Assembly (NCBI GenBank): GCA_905205855.1
Contig: CAJLFL010000128.1
Coordinates: 1-5,767 of the forward strand
Origin: an uncultured Eubacteriales bacterium
GTDB taxonomy: Bacteria > Bacillota > Clostridia > Monoglobales > Monoglobaceae
Direction: 5' to 3'
DNA: 5,767 nt
The notes below the pieces were generated by a model. The model worked only from the letters and a program-made list of their open reading frames with translations, searched no databases and had not been told where the DNA came from. Made by a program: the position numbers and the translations under genes. Below are positions 1-5,104 of the stretch, piece by piece; the stretch's first letter is position 1, and every line of letters begins with the position of its first letter.

Positions 1-384
1 AATCGGATGGCAAAATCGTGGGATATGCTTATGCCGGAGAGTTTAAAGAACGTGCCGCATATGACTGGGCGGTTGAAACTTCTATATATAAAGGAAGATT
101 TAAAAGGAGCGGGAATAGAAAAAAAGCTGTATTCCGCCCTTGAGAAGGCGCTGAGAGAGCAGAATATTCTGAATCTTAACGCTTGTATAGCTTATACCGA
201 ATCTGATGACGAATATCTTAACGGAAATAGCCACGGGTTTCATAAACACTTAGGATACAGGCTTGTCGGAAGATTTACAAAATGCGGATTTAAGTTTGGA
301 AAATGGTATGATATGATTTGGATGGAAAAACATATAGGAGAGCATACCGGCAATCCGAAAAAGGTAAAATGGTTTTCTGAATAA
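1..384 (+). pseudogene. GNAT N-acetyltransferase (phosphinothricin acetyltransferase-like), 5'-truncated by the window and frameshifted
   Basis: This is the C-terminal part of a GNAT-fold acetyl-CoA N-acetyltransferase. From base 3 one frame reads DGKIVGYAYAGEFKERAAYD and then WAVETSIY up to base 89, which is the beta2-beta4 region of the phosphinothricin acetyltransferase-like group. From base 91 a different frame continues the fold with KEDLKGAGIEKKLYSALEKA, NACIAYTE, FHKHLGYRLVG and WYDMIWMEKHIGEH, and stops at TAA 382-384. The switch falls in TATATATA (83-90); one more TA unit would restore one frame reading ETSIYIKEDLKG. The ATG at 7 is a frameshift artefact, and the true start lies left of the window. 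The acetyl-CoA loop has Glu (118-120) after GAGI, where Gly is usual. I infer a broken gene, a slippage-controlled gene or an assembly error. Family membership is fairly sure. The substrate is unknown; members often acetylate small amines or antibiotics. It converges on dusB. Confidence 0.8.
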
Positions 385-390
385 ATGATC

Positions 391-439
391 GGTGCGTTGC
401 AGCAATCCATGAGGATTACTGCAACGCACCGACTTTTTT
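391..439 (+). terminator. Strong intrinsic terminator, probably bidirectional
   Basis: The left arm 391-408 pairs with the right arm 413-430 over 18 positions with a single C-A mismatch (403/418). A four-base loop ATGA closes it, and six T follow at 434-439. It lies 6 bp after the stop of the acetyltransferase and 22 bp beyond the stop of the convergent dusB. Read from the minus strand, the stem is followed by a moderately T-rich stretch (GATCATTTATTC), so it probably ends dusB transcripts too. Confidence 0.93.
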
Positions 440-461
440 ATATTGCGTGTTTGTTCATCCG

Positions 462-1412
462 TTATACAGACAAAATTATTTCACGCATTTCATTACGGGT
501 ACAGGCTCTGTTTATTTTGCTACGCAGCTCTGCGCTGCCGTGAACTCCTTTAAAATACCATGCTATATGCTTGCGTCCCTCCTGTATACCTCTGTGCTCA
601 CCCTTAAATTCAATAAGCAAATCAAGATGTTCAAGTGATTTTTGCTTTCTTTCATTAACGGTCGGCGGCGAAATTGTTTCGCCTGTTTCAAGATAGCTGA
701 GTATTTCGCGAAATATCCAGGGATTGCCCTGTGCACCTCTGCCTACCATTATTGCATCACAGCCTGTTTCGTCAAGCATCCTTTTTGCGGATATTGCGTC
801 TGTAATATCTCCGTTACCGATAACGGGTATGCTTACGGCGGCTTTGACGCGGCGTATAATATCAAGATTTGCGTGACCGCTGTAGAATGCTTCTCTTGTG
901 CGGCCGTGAACCGTTATGGCTGCCGCACCGGCATCTTCGGCAATTTTGGCAAATTCAACTGCGTTGACAGAACTGTCATCCCAACCCATTCTGAACTTAA
1001 CGGTAACAGGTGCGTCCGATGCCGAACAAACAGCGGAGATTATGTCTGCCGCAAGAGCCGGGGCTTTCATCAGCGCGCAGCCGTCGCCGTTTTTAACTAT
1101 CTTAGGCGCCGGGCAGCCCATATTTATGTCTAAAAGCGCCGCCCCGCTTTTTAAGGCGGTTTCCGCTATACCGCTCAGTATATCCGGCTCATGTCCGAAA
1201 AGCTGTACTGCGGCAGGCTTTTCGGCATCGGATATTTCAAGCAAATTACCGGTACGTTTGTTATTATAGTGCAATCCCTTGCCCGAAACCATTTCGGTAT
1301 ACATAAGCGCAGGGCCGAAAGGCTTTGTTATATATCTGAACGCTTTGTCGGTTACTCCTGCCATCGGGGCAAGAAATACATTGTTTTCAAGCTTTAAGTT
1401 TCCAATCTGCAT
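462..1412 (-). CDS. dusB: tRNA-dihydrouridine synthase, DusB type
   Basis: This FMN-dependent, NADPH-using cytosolic enzyme reduces specific uridines in the D-loop of tRNA to dihydrouridine. The 316-residue protein has the usual DusB length. It shows the FMN-binding start LAPMAGVTDKAFR (14-26), MVSGKGL (41-47), QLFGHEPD (70-77), and the active-site segment DINMGCPAPKIVKNGDG (95-111) with catalytic Cys100. Further on are VKFRMGWDD (138-146) with the flavin-contacting Lys139, TVHGRTR with His169, the phosphate-binding loops PVIGNGDI and VGRGAQGNPW, and the C-terminal helical tRNA-binding domain with HIAWYFKG (282-289). All key residues are present. The ATG at 1412 is preceded on the minus strand by the purine-rich AAAGAGAGTG, 8 nt upstream, a moderate ribosome binding site. 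The gene appears monocistronic: its own promoter lies at 1444-1472 and it ends at the shared terminator. No ribosomal or fis-type partner is visible. Confidence 0.97.
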   Translation of the reverse strand: MQIGNLKLENNVFLAPMAGVTDKAFRYITKPFGPALMYTEMVSGKGLHYNNKRTGNLLEISDAEKPAAVQLFGHEPDILSGIAETALKSGAALLDINMGCPAPKIVKNGDGCALMKAPALAADIISAVCSASDAPVTVKFRMGWDDSSVNAVEFAKIAEDAGAAAITVHGRTREAFYSGHANLDIIRRVKAAVSIPVIGNGDITDAISAKRMLDETGCDAIMVGRGAQGNPWIFREILSYLETGETISPPTVNERKQKSLEHLDLLIEFKGEHRGIQEGRKHIAWYFKGVHGSAELRSKINRACTRNEMREIILSV

Positions 1413-1443
1413 AAAATGCTCACTCTCTTTCTGCTATACAGAC

Positions 1444-1472
1444 ACTATAACAGATTTATGGCAAATTGACAA
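1444..1472 (-). promoter_or_regulatory. Sigma-A promoter of dusB
   Basis: On the minus strand a -35 box TTGTCA (plus-strand 1467-1472) is separated by exactly 17 bp from a -10 box TATAGT (1444-1449). The expected transcript start is about 25 bp upstream of the dusB ATG, giving a short leader with no room for a riboswitch. Confidence 0.8.
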
Positions 1473-1521
1473 GAGACTAACTGATAAAATTGTTTAATAT
1501 AATCAAAACAGGTATAAAAGA

Positions 1522-1550
1522 TTGTTTTTGTTATTTTATTGTGCTATACT
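1522..1550 (+). promoter_or_regulatory. Sigma-A promoter of the deaminase gene
   Basis: A -35 box TTGTTT (1522-1527), 17-bp spacer and -10 box TATACT (1545-1550) fit the housekeeping consensus. The transcript should start near 1557, about 26 bp before the ATG. The promoter is divergent from that of dusB; the two -35 boxes are about 50 bp apart, so a bound regulator could affect both. Confidence 0.75.
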
Positions 1551-1567
1551 TTAATTAAACACAATAA
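1536..1567. promoter_or_regulatory. Perfect inverted repeat framing the deaminase -10 box, candidate operator
   Basis: TTATTGTG (1536-1543) and its exact complement CACAATAA (1560-1567) flank a 16-bp centre that contains the -10 box and the likely transcript start. The centre also holds a 10-bp palindrome TTTAATTAAA (1550-1559). The left arm lies upstream of the predicted start, so this cannot be an RNA hairpin; a DNA site for a dimeric repressor is the natural reading. The regulator is not identifiable and no regulator gene lies in the window. The arms are AT-rich, so chance is possible. Confidence 0.45.
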
Positions 1568-1582
1568 CAGGAGAATGGTATT

Positions 1583-1978
1583 ATGGCTGATAATAGATGG
1601 AATGAACTTTATAAGGCTGCGGTAAAAGTTTTAAGACCGCGCAAGGTGTCTGAAATTATTGAAGCGGGCGGTGTTGCGGCTGCAATAGAGTCGGAATCCG
1701 GAAATATTTATACGGGAATATGCGTGGACGGAGCTTGTACGCTTGGGATATGCGCTGAAAGAAATGCGATTTTTAACATGCTTACAAATGGCGAAGATTC
1801 AGTCAAACGAGTTGTTGCGGTAAATTGGGATGGTAAAGTTATTTCGCCATGCGGTGCTTGTAGAGAGCTTATGACACAGCTTATGCCGGACGATTATTCT
1901 AAAATAGAAATTATGCTGGATTATGAAAAAGCTGAGGTTACTACACTTGGCATGCTTACGCCGAATTGGTGGATTTAA
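1583..1978 (+). CDS. Cytidine deaminase-fold protein, substrate uncertain
   Basis: This zinc hydrolase of the cytidine deaminase superfamily (131 residues, the usual length of tetrameric bacterial Cdd) should replace a ring amino group by oxygen. The zinc and catalytic motif CAE is at 57-59 (Cys57 ligand, Glu59 proton shuttle), and the second zinc motif PCGAC is at 89-93 (Cys90, Cys93). An N-terminal helix (5-17) and VAAAIESESGNIYTG (31-45) fit the fold. In canonical Cdd the next segment has Asn and Glu that hold the ribose (NxEN). Here it reads CVDGA (47-51), so Cys and Asp replace them, and the loop before CAE is one residue shorter. The substrate may therefore not be plain cytidine; a blasticidin-S-deaminase-like activity is another possibility. 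The C-terminus ends TPNWWI. The start is set by AGGAG (1569-1573), 9 nt before the ATG. No terminator follows, so transcription may run into the broken GNAT gene. Confidence 0.85.
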   Translation: MADNRWNELYKAAVKVLRPRKVSEIIEAGGVAAAIESESGNIYTGICVDGACTLGICAERNAIFNMLTNGEDSVKRVVAVNWDGKVISPCGACRELMTQLMPDDYSKIEIMLDYEKAEVTTLGMLTPNWWI

Positions 1979-2080
1979 TTAAAGGCAGATGAATAGTATT
2001 ATGGAAGGCAAACTTACTTAGGAATATGTGAAGAAAAGATACGGAGATTATTAAATTCATTATTGAGCTTGTAAAACATA

Positions 2081-2095
2081 AGAAGGGCTGCGTTT
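2081..2095 (+). promoter_or_regulatory. Ribosome binding site of the second GNAT gene
   Basis: AGAAGG (2081-2086) lies 9 nt before the ATG at 2096 and supports that start. I see no convincing promoter in the 117-bp gap after the deaminase gene, so transcription probably comes from upstream. Confidence 0.6.
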
Positions 2096-2556
2096 ATGAG
2101 AATTATTACATACACGGACAGATATAAGGAACAGATCATAGAGCTGATACTTAATATTCAGAATAATGAGGCGAAAATCGGTTTATCGCTTGATGAGCAG
2201 CCGGATTTAAAGGATGTTGACCGATATTATACAAGCACCGGGGGCGCGTTTTGGCTTGCAGTTGAAAACGACAGGGTTATAGGAACTATAGGTTTAATTA
2301 TGAGGGAAAACAGCTGCGCGATACTGAAAAAGTTCTTTGTTGCGGCAGAGGAATAGGTCTTAAACTATATTTGCGGCTGCTTGGCTTTGCTAAGGATAAA
2401 TCGGTAAGACACATTATTTTGGATATGCCGTCCGTCGCAAAGACTTCGCACAGATTTTATGAAAGTGCAGGGTTTTACAAAACGGAAAAGGTTCGGCTGC
2501 CGATAGATTATACATATCCGGACAGAGAATCGCTGCTGTATATTCTGGATTTATAA
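2096..2556 (+). pseudogene. GNAT N-acetyltransferase, disrupted by a deletion in the acetyl-CoA loop
   Basis: Two consecutive reading frames together make one GNAT acetyltransferase. The first (2096-2356) carries the N-terminal half: RYKEQIIELILNIQ (helix 1), GGAFWLAVENDRVIGTIGL (beta2-beta3) and AILKKFFVAAEE, then a TAG stop. The second, open from about 2347 to TAA 2554-2556, continues with RGIGLKLYLRLLGFAKDK (CoA loop and helix 3), IILDMPSVAKTSHRFYESAG and PDRESLLYILDL. The shift is by -1. The family needs about six residues between FFV and the RGIG loop, including a Tyr-Arg-Gly, but only five bases remain, so about 13 or 16 bases seem lost. A TTG at 2371 could start a fragment, but such a fragment would lack most of the fold. 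Substrate unknown. The gene sits between the deaminase gene and proB, and proB has its own promoter. I judge it a recent pseudogene, because both halves are otherwise well conserved. Confidence 0.85.
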
Positions 2557-2582
2557 TCGCGGATTGTATCGGATTCCGGCAC

Positions 2583-2611
2583 TTGACAAAAATTATTCAA
2601 GCTGTTATACT
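2583..2611 (+). promoter_or_regulatory. Near-perfect sigma-A promoter of proB
   Basis: TTGACA (2583-2588), a 17-bp spacer and TATACT (2606-2611) match the consensus at 11 of 12 positions. The leader before the ATG is only about 23 nt, so there is no T-box or other riboswitch, although proline genes in some Bacillota have a proline T-box. Control, if any, is at the protein level (proline feedback) or by a DNA-binding regulator. Confidence 0.9.
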
Positions 2612-2640
2612 GTTTCAGTTAATGTACTGGAGGCTTTGTT

Positions 2641-3426
2641 ATGGATAAATTAAAGAGGGTAGTTGTTAAGGTTGGAACCTCGACTTTGACTCATGAAACC
2701 GGAAGCATAAATCTGCGTCAGGTGGAAAAACTTGTGCGTGTTATTGCAGATCTTATGAATATGGGGATGGAGGTTGTGCTTGTATCGAGCGGTGCAATTT
2801 CTGTCGGAGTGGGCGAACTCGGACTTGCCGAGCGCCCGTCAGATATAAGACAAAAGCAGGCTCTTGCGGCTATCGGTCAGGTAAGCCTTATGGCAATTTA
2901 CGATAAATTCTTTAAGGAATACGGCTATAACACAAGTCAGGTATTGCTGACAAAATTTGTGCTTGACGACGACCTGCGCTATAATTATGCGCGCAACGCC
3001 TTTGAAACTATGATTGGGTATCGTGTAGTACCTGTCGTAAATGAAAATGACGTTATATCAACCTATGAAATCGAGTTTGGCGATAACGACACCCTGTCAG
3101 CGTATGTGGCAGAGCTTGTAAAGGCGGATATACTTGTGATTTTATCTGATATTGACGGGTTTTATAACGGTGATCCTCGTGATGAGAATTCAGAAATTAT
3201 ACCTGTTGTTGAGGAGATAACAGAGGAAATAAAAAGCTGTGCAAGAGGCGAAGGAACACGCCGAGGCACCGGCGGAATGATAACAAAGCTTAGAGCGGCG
3301 GAATTTGTTTGCGGTCACGGAATAGATATGGTAATTGCAAACGGAGAAAAACCGGAAATTTTATATGATATTGTAAATAAAGAGAAAATCCGCGGGACAC
3401 TATTCAAAGGAAAAACTCCAAAATAA
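2641..3426 (+). CDS. proB: Glutamate 5-kinase, short form without PUA domain
   Basis: This enzyme catalyses the first step of proline synthesis, ATP-dependent phosphorylation of L-glutamate to gamma-glutamyl phosphate in the cytoplasm. The 261-residue protein is only the amino acid kinase domain; E. coli ProB has 367 residues with a C-terminal PUA domain, while many Bacillota have the short form. Visible motifs are VVVKVGTSTL (7-16, Lys10 phosphate contact), VSSGAISVG (48-56, Ser50), NENDVI (134-139, Asp137), FGDNDTLSA (146-154, Asn149), LSDIDGFY (168-175) and the nucleotide-site GTGGMITK (209-216). Lys10, Ser50, Asp137 and Asn149 fall at the same numbers as in the E. coli enzyme, so it should be active and proline-sensitive. 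The start is set by GGAGG (2629-2633), 7 nt before the ATG. proA, usually adjacent, is not here; the gene stands alone between its own promoter and the capsule promoter. Confidence 0.97.
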   Translation: MDKLKRVVVKVGTSTLTHETGSINLRQVEKLVRVIADLMNMGMEVVLVSSGAISVGVGELGLAERPSDIRQKQALAAIGQVSLMAIYDKFFKEYGYNTSQVLLTKFVLDDDLRYNYARNAFETMIGYRVVPVVNENDVISTYEIEFGDNDTLSAYVAELVKADILVILSDIDGFYNGDPRDENSEIIPVVEEITEEIKSCARGEGTRRGTGGMITKLRAAEFVCGHGIDMVIANGEKPEILYDIVNKEKIRGTLFKGKTPK

Positions 3427-3493
3427 TCCGATAAAACGGTTGAATTTTATTGATGTTTGAAATGACGGAAACTAACAATTTATATCTTATCTA

Positions 3494-3521
3494 TTGACTT
3501 TTTAACTTGTTATGTTATAAT
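3494..3521 (+). promoter_or_regulatory. Extended -10 promoter of the polysaccharide operon
   Basis: TTGACT (3494-3499), a 16-bp spacer and a perfect TATAAT (3516-3521) preceded by TGT (TGnTATAAT) make a strong sigma-A promoter. Within the spacer is a small palindrome TAAC-TT-GTTA (3503-3512). The transcript should start near 3528, leaving a leader of about 80 nt before cpsD. Confidence 0.85.
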
Positions 3522-3533
3522 AAAAAAATAGAA

Positions 3534-3581
3534 AATTATCATGTCGGATTGCGCCTTGCGGCGTTGGTTAATGACATAATT
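3534..3581 (+). promoter_or_regulatory. Imperfect stem-loop in the cpsD leader
   Basis: The leader RNA can fold on itself. AATT (3534-3537) pairs with AATT (3578-3581), ATGTC (3541-3545) with GACAT (3573-3577), ATT (3548-3550) with AAT (3570-3572), and GCGCC (3551-3555) with GGCGT (3560-3564, one G-U pair) around a TTGC loop. Bulges (ATC, GG) and a TGGTT internal loop interrupt it. No poly-T follows, so it is not a terminator. It matches no riboswitch class I know. It contains a 12-codon open frame starting at ATG 3541, without a good ribosome binding site. A role in controlling cpsD translation or mRNA stability is inference only. Confidence 0.35.
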
Positions 3582-3609
3582 GATACGGAAAGATGGTGCG
3601 TGCGCGTAA

Positions 3610-4407
3610 ATGGGGAAAAAGCAAAGATTAGCCGGTAGAATAAAAAAAGTTTTCGGCAGAAATAAGAAAGATAATAAATCCGTAACAGATAATGTGCTGT
3701 CTGAAAATTCGCCTTTTTTTGTTAAAGAGGCATATAAAGCGCTCAGAACCAATCTTGTTTTTTCTTTAACGGAGTCCGGCGGTAAGATTATACTTTTTAC
3801 AAGTCCGGGTGCAGCAGAGGGAAAGTCCACAAATTGTCTGAATACGGCGATAACATTTGCGGAAACCGGTGTAAAGGTGTGCGTCGTGGACTGTGATTTG
3901 AGAAAACCGAACCTTGCAAGGCTTAATAATGAAAAGGGAAATCCGGGACTCAGCAACGTATTGGTTAATTTAAACAGTCTTGACGAAGTGATACGCAAAA
4001 GCAAGTATCCGAATCTTGATTGTATATATTCGGGAAATATTCCGCCCAATCCGGCTGAACTGCTGGTATCGGGAAAAATGGACAAAACGCTTGAAGAACT
4101 TGCTTCCAAGTATGATTATGTATTTATAGATACGCCTCCGATAAATGTTGTGACGGATACAACGCTTTTAGTCGGACGTGCAAGCGGTGTTTTGCTTGTC
4201 GTGCGCCAGGGGGAAACAACAAAGGAAGATTTGTCCGACGCATTGCAGCAGCTTGAATTTGTAAAAGCAAAGGTTCTTGGAGTTTTGTTTAATGATTTCA
4301 AGCTTGAACAGAACAATAAATACGGAAGAAAACACGGTAAATACCGTTATTATAATTACAATTATAGGTACGCCTATAAGTTGCCGGCGGGTGATGACAA
4401 TAATTGA
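3610..4407 (+). CDS. cpsD: Bacterial tyrosine kinase CpsD/YwqD type, capsule or exopolysaccharide control
   Basis: This cytoplasmic BY-kinase (265 residues) autophosphorylates on tyrosines and regulates polysaccharide chain assembly. The oligomerisation segment VKEAYKALRTNL (38-49) is followed by Walker A SPGAAEGKST (65-74, Lys72), Walker A' VCVVDCDLRKP (90-100, Asp94 and Asp96) and Walker B YVFIDTPP (170-177, Asp174). The tail from 238 to 256 holds eight tyrosines among Arg, Lys and Asn, the typical phosphorylation cluster. In Bacillota the kinase needs a membrane partner (CpsC/YwqC) for activation. It is not upstream here and must be later in the operon or elsewhere. The ATG at 3610 directly follows an in-frame TAA (3607-3609), so it is the earliest start, yet the nearest purine-rich stretch GGAAAG (3587-3592) is 17 nt away, too far for normal use. 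Initiation may be weak or coupled to a small upstream frame (ATG 3593). The gene overlaps cpsB by 14 bp. Confidence 0.95.
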   Translation: MGKKQRLAGRIKKVFGRNKKDNKSVTDNVLSENSPFFVKEAYKALRTNLVFSLTESGGKIILFTSPGAAEGKSTNCLNTAITFAETGVKVCVVDCDLRKPNLARLNNEKGNPGLSNVLVNLNSLDEVIRKSKYPNLDCIYSGNIPPNPAELLVSGKMDKTLEELASKYDYVFIDTPPINVVTDTTLLVGRASGVLLVVRQGETTKEDLSDALQQLEFVKAKVLGVLFNDFKLEQNNKYGRKHGKYRYYNYNYRYAYKLPAGDDNN

Positions 4408-5104
4408 TTTTCATACACATGTTTTACCAAACATGGATGACGGAAGCACCGGCGCGGAGGAATCGGTTGAAATGCTTAAAATAATGTCGCGGCAAGGTAT
4501 AAAAGTTGTTGCGGCAACATCTCATTTTGATATGAGAAAGGAAACTGTTTCCAGTTTTCTGACAAGGAGAGAAAAGGCTCTTTCGCTTATAGAGAAACGC
4601 GCCGATTTACCTCAGATTATTCCGGGGGCGGAAGTACTTTGCAGCGGTCTGCCAATAGGCTTTCTGGAGGATATAGAAAGCCTGTGTATAGGCACGACAA
4701 AACATATTTTGATTGAAACACATCTGTCGGGCTGGACGGACGGACTGAAAAACGAAATGCTTGAGCTTATGTGTGTGCGCGGTATCACTCCTATAATAGC
4801 TCATATAGAAAGATATTGTGCAAAAAGAAGTAATTTAAAGATCATACGTGAACTCAAGGCGGCCGGAGCGGTTTTGCAGATGAATGCAAGTTCGTTTGTG
4901 CATCGTTCCTCAAGAAAAAGAGCGCTCCGTCTTTTGGAAAGAGAAAATGTTGATTTAATATGTTCCGATTGTCACGGAGTTTCGGTAAGAACGCCGAATC
5001 TTTCAGAGGGAATGAGTATTATACGCCAAAGTCTTGGTGATAAGGTTGCCGGTAATCTTATTGCCAATGCTCAGAGAATATTTGAAATGGGGAGAATAGA
5101 ATGA
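4394..5104 (+). CDS. cpsB: PHP-family protein tyrosine phosphatase CpsB/YwqE type
   Basis: This manganese-dependent phosphotyrosine phosphatase of the PHP (polymerase and histidinol phosphatase) family dephosphorylates the CpsD tail. The 236-residue protein has the metal-ligand set in order: DFHTH (5-9, His7 and His9), MDDG (14-17), TSHF (42-45, His44), GAE (78-80, Glu80), IET (107-109, Glu108), IAHIERY (135-141, His137) and SDCH (191-194, Asp192 and His194), followed by Arg199. Glu80 and Glu108 fall at the same numbers as in pneumococcal CpsB, and the TSH and AHIERY wording also matches that protein. I chose ATG 4394 because the PHP domain begins immediately after it (MTIIDFHTH); an open frame extends upstream to 4277 but only through cpsD coding sequence. 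GGCGGG (4386-4391) is very close to this start, so coupling to cpsD translation is likely. The stop overlaps the next start as ATGA. Confidence 0.95.
   Translation: MTIIDFHTHVLPNMDDGSTGAEESVEMLKIMSRQGIKVVAATSHFDMRKETVSSFLTRREKALSLIEKRADLPQIIPGAEVLCSGLPIGFLEDIESLCIGTTKHILIETHLSGWTDGLKNEMLELMCVRGITPIIAHIERYCAKRSNLKIIRELKAAGAVLQMNASSFVHRSSRKRALRLLERENVDLICSDCHGVSVRTPNLSEGMSIIRQSLGDKVAGNLIANAQRIFEMGRIE

Noticed and set aside
642..1133. Open frames on the plus strand across 447-1497
   Set aside because: They are antisense to dusB, whose motifs are complete; the Cys-rich translations show no domain and lack ribosome binding sites.
1536..1567. Rex or CRP/FNR site
   Set aside because: The TTGTG/CACAA half-sites recall these regulators, but the 16-bp gap is far from their 4-6 bp spacing.
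2326..2332. Programmed -1 frameshifting at GAAAAAG in the second GNAT
   Set aside because: A -1 slip there gives KKVLCCGRGIG, losing the FFV strand and several loop residues; there are only five A and no obvious stimulator. A deletion explains the data better.
2557..2640. T-box or riboswitch before proB
   Set aside because: The promoter places the transcript start about 23 nt from the ATG, leaving no room.
3431..3450. Possible terminator after proB (ATAAAA 3431-3436 with TTTTAT 3445-3450)
   Set aside because: The stem is six A-T pairs around an 8-nt loop with no GC core; it is too weak to call.
3541..3579. 12-codon leader peptide gene as a firm CDS
   Set aside because: There is no ribosome binding site and the peptide has no run of one amino acid that would suggest attenuation; it is kept only as part of the leader finding.
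3510..4109. 199-codon frame on the minus strand
   Set aside because: It lies opposite cpsD and its promoter, is Ser/Leu/Phe-rich as expected of an antisense shadow, and shows no recognisable domain.
4277..4393. Upstream extension of cpsB to ATG 4277
   Set aside because: The 39 extra residues come from the Tyr-tail coding region of cpsD in another frame, and the PHP fold begins at 4394.
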